NCBI RefSeq assembly: GCF_018736085.1
Contig: NZ_CP076134.1
Span: 1,250,501 to 1,314,500 of the forward strand
Direction: 5' to 3'
From: Bradyrhizobium sediminis
GTDB lineage: Bacteria > Pseudomonadota > Alphaproteobacteria > Rhizobiales > Xanthobacteraceae
DNA length: 64,000 nt
The notes under the pieces were generated by a model. That model worked only from the letters and a program-made list of their open reading frames with translations. It had not been told where the DNA came from and did no database searches. Numbering within the stretch: the stretch's first letter is position 1; every line of letters begins with the position of its first letter. Shown one piece after another: positions 18,648 to 26,451 of this stretch. A program made the position numbers and the translations under genes.

Positions 18648-19194
18648 GGTTTCTTCCTCTGCCGCCAAGTCCTCTGCTGCCAAGTCCTCGGCCGCCAAGC
18701 GTGCGCATATGGGAGACCGTCATCGCGGCGACGCCGGAGAGCGGACCGAAAGCCTTGGTGATGCTTTCCACGACCCCGCCGTCGACGTCGTCGAGCGCGT
18801 TGCGCAAGGCGACGACGGCTTCGGTGTCGCCGGTGACGCGGAGCTTGCGCGAGAAGAACAGGGCGTCGCCGTCGAGCGAGCCGTCGATCAGGTCGAACAG
18901 ATTGAGAAACGAGCCCGCGATCCGCGCATGCGAATGAGGTGCGCTGTCGCGGCGCCAGGCGCTGAGCGCGGGAGCCTCGGGTTTCGGTTTCAGCACCAGC
19001 ACGAACGGAAGATCGGTCGGATCGATGACGAAGGATTTCTGCGCGTGCGGCCCGAGGCGCGAGAAGACGTCGGGCTGGGCTTTCGCAACCTGGGTGCCGA
19101 TGAGAGTGAGAATAGGTTGCAGGAGCGGAAGTGGCACTAGGCGAAGCAGTGGAAGGGGCCAGGGAAGATCAGGTGCGCGCGGCGAAGCCAACAT
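18640..19194 (-). CDS. ubiT: SCP2 lipid-binding protein UbiT
   Basis: 184 residues with an SCP2 sterol-carrier-type domain at about 55-160. UbiT binds isoprenoid intermediates for the anaerobic ubiquinone pathway. The C-terminal 20 residues are an unusual Gly/Arg-rich tail made of five-residue units (LGGRG, LGSRG, LGGRG), encoded by three 15-bp tandem repeats at 18655-18699. The tail runs into the ubiU start region. First gene of the operon. Confidence 0.85.
   Translation of the reverse strand: MLASPRAPDLPWPLPLLRLVPLPLLQPILTLIGTQVAKAQPDVFSRLGPHAQKSFVIDPTDLPFVLVLKPKPEAPALSAWRRDSAPHSHARIAGSFLNLFDLIDGSLDGDALFFSRKLRVTGDTEAVVALRNALDDVDGGVVESITKAFGPLSGVAAMTVSHMRTLGGRGLGSRGLGGRGRNHE
18655..18699 (-). 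repeat. three 15-bp tandem repeats at the ubiT 3' end
   Basis: Three copies of a TCCTCTGCCGCCAAG-type unit, differing at one or two bases, encode the Gly/Arg tail of UbiT and lie just upstream of the ubiU start, where they could affect its translation. Confidence 0.8.
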
Positions 19195-19342
19195 GGCGCT
19201 TCAGTAGCGCCGCGATGTTTCGACAGCAAGCGCGTCACCCGCAGCCTTGAACAATTCTAGTAAAGAATTTTTCTGCGCATGACACGCAACTTCAATCGCG
19301 AAATCAACGCGGCGTTCAGACGCTGCCGACGGTCTGTCTCGA

Positions 19343-19855
19343 TCATTCCGCCACGATGGTTCTTGCGCCCATCGCGGTCTTGAGGTGTTCGAGCGGCAAG
19401 GGGCCCCCGGACTTTAGGGTCTGGATCGCGATGTTACTGCGTACTTCGCGTACCTGCGGCAGGTTGAGCAGCTTTCCCACCAGAAAGCGCTGGTAGTCAG
19501 CGAGCTCCGGTACGACGACTTCAAGGAAATAGTCCGCCTCACCCGAGACGAGATGACACGCTACGACTTCCGGCATCTCGACGACGGTCTGCTCGAAGGC
19601 CATTGCGCAGTCATTGGCGTGGCCATTGAGCTTGACGCCGATGAAGACCGAAAATCCCAGACCAACGCGGTCCCGCTGCAGCGCTGCGCGATAGCCTTGA
19701 ATATACCCTTCCTGCTCCAGCCGCTTGACGCGGCGCAGGCACGGCGATGGCGACAAGCCGACCTTGTCCGCGAGTTCGACGTTGCTCAGGCGGCCGTCGG
19801 ATTGAAGTTCGGCGACGATGCGGCAATCGATGGCATCAAGGTCGTGTTTTGGCAT
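19343..19855 (-). CDS. Lrp/AsnC-family transcriptional regulator
   Basis: 170 residues. N-terminal helix-turn-helix (about 8-60, with LADKVGLSPSPCLRRVKRLE) and a C-terminal RAM/AsnC effector domain (70-150). Usual family length. Such proteins sense amino acids. No amino-acid gene lies next to it; the NTF2-like gene is divergent on the right and a target cannot be named. Confidence 0.9.
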   Translation of the reverse strand: MPKHDLDAIDCRIVAELQSDGRLSNVELADKVGLSPSPCLRRVKRLEQEGYIQGYRAALQRDRVGLGFSVFIGVKLNGHANDCAMAFEQTVVEMPEVVACHLVSGEADYFLEVVVPELADYQRFLVGKLLNLPQVREVRSNIAIQTLKSGGPLPLEHLKTAMGARTIVAE

Positions 19856-19982
19856 GGCTATGAACTTCTGGGGATCGAAGAGGTGAGTAATTGCTAATCG
19901 ATGGCCAATTCTAGCATGTTTCGCAAGGACATGGCGCAGGGTTCGGTGACATCTTTAGGCGTCTTCACGGAGTGACATGGCG

Positions 19983-20378
19983 ATGTCCGATCCTGCGACC
20001 ATCCAGTCTCTGCTTGCCGCCATCGAGCATTACTTCGACCTGATGTTCGACAATGATATGTCGCGCTTCGATCTGGTGTTCGCTTCGAGCGCCCAATTGC
20101 ACGGGCTGCGCGACGGCAATTTGCGCCTGTTGCCGGCGCAAGACTACAAGAAGGCACTTGCGTCCGGGCCATCGCCGAAATCCAAGAACGCCCCGCGCCA
20201 TCAGGAAATACTGCTGGTCGATTTCGCATCAGCCGTTCAAGCGGTGGCGAAGGTTCGAGTCAGGATCGATGCACTTCAGTATCTCGACTACCTATCCTAC
20301 CACCGTATCGATGGTCGATGGCTGATTACGGCCAAGTCCTTCCATATCGAGCGAAGATACGATGCGTCGACCGCCTGA
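19983..20378 (+). CDS. NTF2-like (SnoaL fold) protein
   Basis: About 131 residues from ATG 19983; an ATG at 19977 adds two residues. The pattern of an N-terminal helix (LLAAIEHYFDLMFDNDMSRFDLVF) followed by strands with DFASAVQAVAKVRVRIDALQ and ending in GRWLITAKSFH is that of small NTF2-like proteins, which bind or convert small hydrophobic molecules. It is divergent from the Lrp gene and convergent with flhA. Confidence 0.7.
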   Translation: MSDPATIQSLLAAIEHYFDLMFDNDMSRFDLVFASSAQLHGLRDGNLRLLPAQDYKKALASGPSPKSKNAPRHQEILLVDFASAVQAVAKVRVRIDALQYLDYLSYHRIDGRWLITAKSFHIERRYDASTA

Positions 20379-20395
20379 CCGGCTTTAGATTTGTC

Positions 20396-22522
20396 TTACA
20401 CGCTGCCGACGGTCTTCAGCCGCGCGCGCGGGTGAATTTCCGCCTGCGACAACACGGTAGTTTGCGACCTGAAGCGTTCCACCAGCGAACGCACGAACGG
20501 CCTGATCGCCGCCGAGGTGACCAATACCGGCGCCTCGCCTTCGCGCGCGGCCTGCTCGAAGCGGTCGCGCACCACGGTCATGAATTCCGACAGTTTCGAC
20601 GGCTGCATCGCCAGGCTGCGTTCCTCGCCGGTGCCGATCATCGACTCGGCGAAGGCCTGTTCCCATTTCGCCGACAGCGCGATCAGCGGCAGGTAGCCGC
20701 TGTGGGAAGTGTTTTGCGCGCAGATCTGCCGCGCCAGCCGGGCGCGTACGTGCTCGACCATGGTCGCCGGGTTGCGCGAGAACGCCAGCGCGTCGGCGAT
20801 GCCCTCGAGGATGGTCGAGAGGTCGCGGATCGAGATGCGTTCGGCCAGCAGCAGCTGCAGCACGCGCTGGATGCCGGAGACCGTGACCTGGCTCGGCACG
20901 ATGTCCTTGACCAGTTCGCCCTGCTCCTTCGGCAGGTCCTTCAGGAGCTTCTGCACCTCGCCATAGGACAACAGGTCCGACATGTTGTTCTTGAGCAGTT
21001 CGGTGAGGTGGGTCGAGAGCACGGTCGCGGCGTCCACCACCGTATAGCCCTTCAGCGAGGCTTCCTCCTTCAGGCTGGCGTCGACCCAGGTCGCCGGCAG
21101 TCCGAAGGTCGGCTCGATGGTGTGAATGCCGGGTACCCCGACCTGGTTGCCGGCGGGGTCCATGACCATGAACTGGTTCGGCCAGATCCTGCCGGTGCCG
21201 GCATCTACTTCCTTGATCTTGATGACGTAGGTGTTGGCTTCCAGCTGCACGTTGTCGAGAATGCGCACCGCCGGCATCACGAACCCCATTTCGACCGCGA
21301 GCGAGCGGCGCAGCGCCTTGATCTGTTCGGTCAGGCGGTCGGTGCCGTCGGGTCCGTTGACCAGCGGAAGCAGCGCGTAGCCGAGTTCGATCTTGAGATC
21401 GTCGATCTTCAGCGCTGTCGAGATCGGCTCTTCCGCCGCGGCCGCGGCGGCGGCGGCATCCGGAGCGGCGGTCGCGACAGCCTCGGCTGCCGCGGCGGCA
21501 TGTCTCTTTTTGCGCGCGGACAGCGCCAGGTAGGCAGCGCCGCCGCCCAATGCGAGGAAGGGGATCATCGGAATGCCCGGCAGCATCGCCAGCACCAGCA
21601 TGACGCCGGCCGACATGCCCATCGCCTGCGGATAGCCGGACAGTTGCTTCATCAGCGCCTTGTCGGCGGCGCCGGTGACGCCGGCCTTCGAGACCAGCAG
21701 GCCCGCCGCGGTGGAGACGATCAGCGCCGGGATCTGCGTCACCAGGCCGTCGCCGACGGTCAGCAACGTGTAGGTGCGCGCGGCATCGCCGAAGCCCATG
21801 CCCTGCTGGGCGACGCCGATGATGATGCCGCCGATGACGTTGACGAACACGACCAGGAGGCCCGCGACCGCGTCGCCGCGCACGAACTTGGAGGCGCCGT
21901 CCATGGCGCCGAAGAAGCCGCTTTCGTCCTCCAGCGCCTTGCGGCGCTCCTTGGCGGTCCTCTCGTCGATCAGGCCGGCGCCGAGGTCGGCGTCGATCGC
22001 CATCTGCTTGCCCGGCATGGCGTCGAGGTGGAAGCGCGCCGCGACTTCCGCGATGCGGCCGGAACCCTTGGTGATGACGACGAAATTCACGATCACCAGA
22101 ATCGCGAAGACGATAATTCCGATGACGAAATTGCCGCCCATCACGAAATTGCCGAAGGCTTCGATGACATGGCCGGCGGCGGCGGTGCCCTCATGCCCCT
22201 TCGACAGGATCAGCCGGGTCGAAGCCAGATTGAGCGACAGCCGCAGCATGGTCGAGATCAGGAGGATGGTCGGAAACGACGAGAATTCCAGCGGCGCCTG
22301 GATGAACAGCGACGTCATCAGGATCAGGATCGACAGCGTGATCGAGATCGCGAGAAACAGATCGAGCACCACCGAGGGCAGCGGCAGGATCAGCACCACC
22401 AGAATGGTGAGGATGCCGAACGCCAGCCCGAGATCGCCGCGCTTCAGGATCCGGCCCATCTCGCCAAAACCGGGAAATCCGCCCGTTGCGCCCGCGCCGT
22501 GACCCGCCGTGACATCGACCAT
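20396..22522 (-). CDS. flhA: flagellar export gate protein FlhA
   Basis: 708 residues from the ATG at 22522, which has a strong ribosome binding site (GGGGGGAAG). A GTG at 22624 in the same frame adds 34 residues that look non-conserved. Eight transmembrane segments fill residues 30-330, with the FHIPEP-family region GKQMAIDADLGAGLID near 165-180 between them. The cytoplasmic export-gate domain follows an Ala-rich linker near 355-380. It forms the ring of the flagellar type III gate and receives FliI/FliJ-delivered subunits. Confidence 0.96.
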   Translation of the reverse strand: MVDVTAGHGAGATGGFPGFGEMGRILKRGDLGLAFGILTILVVLILPLPSVVLDLFLAISITLSILILMTSLFIQAPLEFSSFPTILLISTMLRLSLNLASTRLILSKGHEGTAAAGHVIEAFGNFVMGGNFVIGIIVFAILVIVNFVVITKGSGRIAEVAARFHLDAMPGKQMAIDADLGAGLIDERTAKERRKALEDESGFFGAMDGASKFVRGDAVAGLLVVFVNVIGGIIIGVAQQGMGFGDAARTYTLLTVGDGLVTQIPALIVSTAAGLLVSKAGVTGAADKALMKQLSGYPQAMGMSAGVMLVLAMLPGIPMIPFLALGGGAAYLALSARKKRHAAAAAEAVATAAPDAAAAAAAAEEPISTALKIDDLKIELGYALLPLVNGPDGTDRLTEQIKALRRSLAVEMGFVMPAVRILDNVQLEANTYVIKIKEVDAGTGRIWPNQFMVMDPAGNQVGVPGIHTIEPTFGLPATWVDASLKEEASLKGYTVVDAATVLSTHLTELLKNNMSDLLSYGEVQKLLKDLPKEQGELVKDIVPSQVTVSGIQRVLQLLLAERISIRDLSTILEGIADALAFSRNPATMVEHVRARLARQICAQNTSHSGYLPLIALSAKWEQAFAESMIGTGEERSLAMQPSKLSEFMTVVRDRFEQAAREGEAPVLVTSAAIRPFVRSLVERFRSQTTVLSQAEIHPRARLKTVGSV

Positions 22523-22713
22523 CGTAGCTGCTTCCCCCCGCGAATGCCGGTCCCGGGCGCCAAACGTCTGCGCGGCGGCCGAAGGGCCACCGTTTCGAAA
22601 GTGAGGCACCGCACTGGCGTCCACGGGGGCTCTCCCGTCTTACGCGGCTGACGACACTCGACTTCACTGGGCAATTTTTGCCCGGTTTATGGTTAGGAAA
22701 GGGTTAACGGCAC

Positions 22714-22794
22714 GTCATTCCGGGGCGCCGCGGCAGCGGCGAGCCCGGAATCTCGAGATTCCGGGTCTGGTCCTTCGGACCATCCCGGAATGAC
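22714..22794. repeat. dispersed palindromic intergenic repeat
   Basis: Terminal inverted repeat GTCATTCCGGG/CCCGGAATGAC, an internal 22-bp perfect palindrome centred on CTCGAG (22744-22765), and a small GGTCC-TTC-GGACC hairpin. This layout is typical of the short repeats scattered through Bradyrhizobium-type genomes. Confidence 0.8.
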
Positions 22795-22822
22795 ACTTAC
22801 GGCCCTGCTGCACCGCATCTGC

Positions 22823-24115
22823 ATGCCCAATATCGCGCCATGTGGCTTGACCCCGGCGCAGCGGGCGACGAACTTGCCGCCCGTGCACGCTCCCTCCAGC
22901 CACAGAGATTCGCGCCGCTTCACCCCCGACTCCGGTCAGGCCTGGGTACGGCTTGCGCTCGCGGTTTTGATTGGCTCGATCGGCAGCGTCGGCATGTGGT
23001 CGGTCGTGGTGGTGCTGCCGGTGGTGCAGACCGAATTCGCCGCCACCCGCGGCGCTGTGTCGCTGGCCTTTACCCTCACCATGCTCGGTTTCGGCCTCGG
23101 CGGCGTCGCCACGGGGCGGATCACCGACCGCTTCGGCATCGTGGCGGCGATGGCGCTCAGCATCGGCTTCCTGGGAATAGCCTATGTGCTCGCCGGCCTT
23201 TCGAGCACGCTGTGGCAATTCATCGCGGTGCACGTCCTGATCGGGCTCGGCACCTCGGCGACGTTCGGCCCGCTGATGGCGGAAGCCTCGCACTGGTTCG
23301 AGCGCTATCGCGGGCTGGCGGTGACCATCGTCGCCAGCGGCAACTATGTCGGCGGCACGATCTGGCCGCCGCTGGTCAATTGGGGCATGCAAACCTGGGG
23401 CTGGCGCACCACCCATATCGCCATCGGCATCTTCTGCGCGGTGGCGATGACGGTCGTGCTCATGGTGCTGCGCGCGCAGATCGGCGGCGCTGTGGCGCAC
23501 GATCACGCGAATGCGCCGCCGCCGCGGGTCGATCTGCAGCTCTCGACCAATACGCTGACGGCGCTGTTGTGCATCGCCAGCATTTCCTGCTGCGTGGCGA
23601 TGGCGATGCCGCAGGTCCATATCGTCGCCTATTGCGGCGATCTCGGCTACGGCGTGGCGCGCGGCGCCGAGATGCTGTCGCTGATGATGGCGTTCGGCGT
23701 CGTCAGCCGGATCGGCTCGGGATTCCTGGCCGACAAGATCGGCGGCATCCGCACCCTGTTGATCGGATCGGTGGCGCAGGGCTTTGCGCTTTTCTTCTAT
23801 TTGTTCTTCGACGGCCTCACCTCGCTCTACGTCATCTCCGCGATGTTCGGCCTGTTCCAGGGCGGCATCGTGCCGAGCTATGCCATCATCGTGCGTGAAT
23901 CGATGCCGGCGCGCGAAGCAGCGACCCGCGTCGGCATCGTGATCATGGCTTCCGTGGTCGGCATGTCCGGCGGCGGCTGGGTCTCCGGCGTTATCTTCGA
24001 CGCCACCGGCTCCTATGCCGCGGCGTTCCTCAACGGCGTCGCCTGGAACGCCGTCAACGTCGCCATCGTTGTGGCGCTCTTGATCCGGGCGCGCTCGCGG
24101 CTGGCGCTGGCGTAG
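22823..24115 (+). CDS. major facilitator superfamily transporter
   Basis: 430 residues with twelve predicted membrane segments after a 45-residue cytoplasmic head. The loop 2-3 motif GRITDRFG and the matching loop 8-9 motif SGFLADKIG are standard MFS signatures. The overall type resembles the oxalate/formate-monocarboxylate branch, but the substrate is uncertain. I chose ATG 22823, because an earlier ATG (22790) lies inside the palindromic repeat. Confidence 0.85.
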   Translation: MPNIAPCGLTPAQRATNLPPVHAPSSHRDSRRFTPDSGQAWVRLALAVLIGSIGSVGMWSVVVVLPVVQTEFAATRGAVSLAFTLTMLGFGLGGVATGRITDRFGIVAAMALSIGFLGIAYVLAGLSSTLWQFIAVHVLIGLGTSATFGPLMAEASHWFERYRGLAVTIVASGNYVGGTIWPPLVNWGMQTWGWRTTHIAIGIFCAVAMTVVLMVLRAQIGGAVAHDHANAPPPRVDLQLSTNTLTALLCIASISCCVAMAMPQVHIVAYCGDLGYGVARGAEMLSLMMAFGVVSRIGSGFLADKIGGIRTLLIGSVAQGFALFFYLFFDGLTSLYVISAMFGLFQGGIVPSYAIIVRESMPAREAATRVGIVIMASVVGMSGGGWVSGVIFDATGSYAAAFLNGVAWNAVNVAIVVALLIRARSRLALA

Positions 24116-24140
24116 CGGTAGCGCCGCGATAGGATTTGCA

Positions 24141-24530
24141 CTACGTGGTCCCGTGCCTGTCATAGGCTTCACCGCGCCCGAGCGACCAGTCGATCGGGCT
24201 GTTTTCGATCAGCGTCACCATCACATCATCGGAACGGAAGCCGGCTGCAACAGCACCCGCCACGATCGCCCTGTACAGCGAGCGTTTCCGGTCGTCGCTC
24301 CGCCCGGCCAAGAAGATGATTTCCACGATCGAGGCATCAGCCGAGCGCTCAACCTCCGGGAATGTGGGATCGAGAAGCATGTCCTTGTCTTCGAACCGCG
24401 ACACGAGCTGAAACCGGTCGTTCGCCGGCACGTTGCACGTCGATACCAACGCTTCATGCACCGCGTCGGCCAGCGCCAGCGCCTTGGCGGCCGCCAGATG
24501 CGAGGGAATTGAAATACGTGCCAGCGGCAT
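24141..24530 (-). CDS. tautomerase-family protein
   Basis: 129 residues. Begins Met-Pro, so the N-terminal proline needed for catalysis in the 4-oxalocrotonate tautomerase/MIF superfamily is available after Met removal. Two beta-alpha-beta units can be traced (PLARISIPS and VMVTLIENS), which fits the longer tautomerase class of about 130 residues. Divergent from a LysR gene that likely controls it. The natural substrate is unknown. Confidence 0.82.
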   Translation of the reverse strand: MPLARISIPSHLAAAKALALADAVHEALVSTCNVPANDRFQLVSRFEDKDMLLDPTFPEVERSADASIVEIIFLAGRSDDRKRSLYRAIVAGAVAAGFRSDDVMVTLIENSPIDWSLGRGEAYDRHGTT

Positions 24531-24596
24531 TGCGTGCTCCTCAAGTTGACCAAACTGTCACTTCGCGTGATATTGCATCATAAAATAGCGATAAAT

Positions 24597-24611
24597 ATGC
24601 AATTCTTGCAT
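24597..24611. promoter_or_regulatory. LysR-type operator (T-N11-A)
   Basis: The perfect inverted repeat ATGCAA-TTC-TTGCAT contains the T-N11-A core of LysR sites. It lies between the divergent tautomerase and LysR genes, 35 bp before the LysR start. Confidence 0.65.
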
Positions 24612-24645
24612 TCAATACGTACTTCTTGTCACGAATGGAGAATCG

Positions 24646-25557
24646 ATGAATCCCTCCCACGACATTGCCGTGTTCATCCGCGTCGTAGATCTGGGCAGCT
24701 TTGCCGCTGTGGCCAAGGAGGCCAATCTTTCGCCCTCGGCGGTTTCGAAAATTGTGTCGCGACTGGAAGACCGTCTCGGCGTCAAACTGCTGCAGCGGAC
24801 GACGCGTCGGCTGGTTCTTAGCCAGGAAGGTGAGACCTATTCCATCCGCGGCCGCGAAATTCTGGCCGCAATTGAAGCCGCCGAGGCCGAAGTAACCGCC
24901 GGCCGCGGACAGCCGCGGGGGCACCTTCGCATCAACACCGGAACGGCCTTTGCCAAGCACCGATTGGCGCCGCTATTGCCGGAATTCTTGAAGAAGTACC
25001 CGGATATGACCGTCGAGCTTTCAGTGACCGACCGCCGCGTCGATGTTGTTGCCGAACAAGTCGACGTCGCCATTCGTGTCGGCCCGTTGGGCGATACTTC
25101 GCTTGTTACGCATCGTCTCGGTGAAGTCCGGCGTATTATTGCGGCAAGTCCAGCCTACCTTAGACGTCACGGCACACCGAAGCAGGCGCGCGACTTGCTA
25201 TCGCACAACTGTTTGCACCTCCGCGGCTTCTCGCGTCTCGCGGGCTGGCCAATGTACGTAAACGGTGAGCGGGTTCTGTTGCCCGTGACGGGATCAATGA
25301 GTTCCGATAGCGCCGACCTGTTGCTCGATCTTGCCGTCTCCGGAATCGGCATCGTTCGTCTCGGAGATTTCCTGGGCGAAGCCGCCCTTTCTGCCAAACA
25401 ACTCGTTCCACTTCTCGAGACCTGCCACGATGATGACCCGACGCCGTTGAATGCGTTGATGCCTCCCGGCAGGCAGAACATTCCCCGCGTTCGAGCCTTC
25501 GTGGATTTTCTTGATGGCAAACTAAGAACGGCAAACCAACGCAGCATCAGGGGCTAG
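24646..25557 (+). CDS. LysR-family transcriptional regulator
   Basis: 303 residues, standard length. Winged helix-turn-helix at 1-62 (SFAAVAKEANLSPSAVSKIV), linker helix, then a periplasmic-binding-protein-like effector domain (90-295). Sequence style is that of the DsdC/AaeR-like group. Divergent from the tautomerase gene with a LysR box between them, so it probably controls that gene and itself. Confidence 0.92.
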   Translation: MNPSHDIAVFIRVVDLGSFAAVAKEANLSPSAVSKIVSRLEDRLGVKLLQRTTRRLVLSQEGETYSIRGREILAAIEAAEAEVTAGRGQPRGHLRINTGTAFAKHRLAPLLPEFLKKYPDMTVELSVTDRRVDVVAEQVDVAIRVGPLGDTSLVTHRLGEVRRIIAASPAYLRRHGTPKQARDLLSHNCLHLRGFSRLAGWPMYVNGERVLLPVTGSMSSDSADLLLDLAVSGIGIVRLGDFLGEAALSAKQLVPLLETCHDDDPTPLNALMPPGRQNIPRVRAFVDFLDGKLRTANQRSIRG

Positions 25558-25607
25558 TGCGCCAGGTTTGAAGCCCTCTCATGTCACGCTGCATGGGCGG
25601 CGCGCCG

Positions 25608-25985
25608 CTATCCCTTTTCGACCTCGCCGCCGGCATCGAGCCAGCCCTTGAAGCCGCCGAGGTTGCGGACGTTTTCGTAGCCCATTTCCTTCAGCGTCTT
25701 GAGGACCAGCGCCGAACGTCCGCCCGACGCGCAGTAGGCAACCACGGTCTTGGCCCGGTCGAATGCCGCATCGTGCAAAGCGGAAGCCGGATCGGCGCGA
25801 AATTCCACCAGTCCGCGCGGGATGGCGAGGGCACCCGGGACTTTTCCCGATGCCGCGACCTCGGCCGGTTCGCGGACGTCGAGAAACAGCACGTCGGGCC
25901 GGCCGACCAGTCCCTTGGCTTCCTCGGGACTGATCCGCGGCACCACGGCTTCGGCCTCGGCGAGCATTGCCTGCACTGTTTTCAT
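25608..25985 (-). CDS. single-domain rhodanese-like protein
   Basis: 125 residues from the ATG at 25985, chosen for its strong ribosome binding site (GGGAGAAG); the frame continues upstream to 26210 but does not look coding. Rhodanese fold with DVREPAEVA (near 45) and the active-site loop CASGGRS (near 90), where the cysteine carries persulfide sulfur. Small proteins of this type move sulfur or detoxify cyanide or sulfide. It is convergent with the LysR gene. Confidence 0.88.
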   Translation of the reverse strand: MKTVQAMLAEAEAVVPRISPEEAKGLVGRPDVLFLDVREPAEVAASGKVPGALAIPRGLVEFRADPASALHDAAFDRAKTVVAYCASGGRSALVLKTLKEMGYENVRNLGGFKGWLDAGGEVEKG

Positions 25986-26451
25986 TTGAGTCTTCTCCCG
26001 GATAAGCATGCACACGCGCTGTGCGGGCAAGTAACGCCCAACTCTCAACCAATGCAATTCAAAAAAGTCTGCGCTGGAAAGCGTCTCATACCGGCGCGGG
26101 AGGGAGAGGCGAGGCCGATCAGGAAGGCGACGAGCAGGAGGAAGGCGCGCATGACGTTGCTCCGCTTGGCGGTGGTCGTACCCCTCGGATACGCAGCTGC
26201 CCCCGCACAAGGTTCAACCATGCCCCGCGACCGCTGCTTCGTTCCGTCGCAGGCGATGCAAAAAAGGGGCATTCCGCGGGAAATGTGCGGCAGCTTCTGC
26301 GATGAATCAAATGCCGGGAGCCCGAAGCCGATAAATTTTCTGTCACCCGGCGGGAGTTCGGTCATGGTCCCTTGCGAACTTCCTGTAGCATCCAGGGTAC
26401 GGATCCCGCCCAAAGTCCAAATAAATACCCAGCAAATACCCAGCAGGTGAA
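25986..26451. other. intergenic region with one possible tiny gene
   Basis: 466 bp between the rhodanese and the P-type ATPase. Apart from the 35-codon frame at 26045-26152 I see nothing coding. Two copies of AAATACCCAGCA lie in tandem at about 26421-26442, just before the ATPase start. Confidence 0.4.
26045..26152 (-). CDS. possible tiny secreted peptide
   Basis: 35 codons with a ribosome binding site (GGAG, 8 bp before the ATG) and a plausible signal peptide (MRAFLLLVAFLIGLASPSRA). The mature part would be only about 15 residues. It may be chance. Confidence 0.28.
   Translation of the reverse strand: MRAFLLLVAFLIGLASPSRAGMRRFPAQTFLNCIG

Noticed and set aside
16626..18761. Plus-strand frame of 711 codons opposite ubiU and ubiV
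   Set aside because: Composition is that of an antisense shadow, and the ubi genes on the other strand have clear motifs.
20318..22651. Plus-strand frame of 777 codons opposite flhA
   Set aside because: It is an Arg/His/Gln-rich shadow produced by GC-biased codon use in FlhA.
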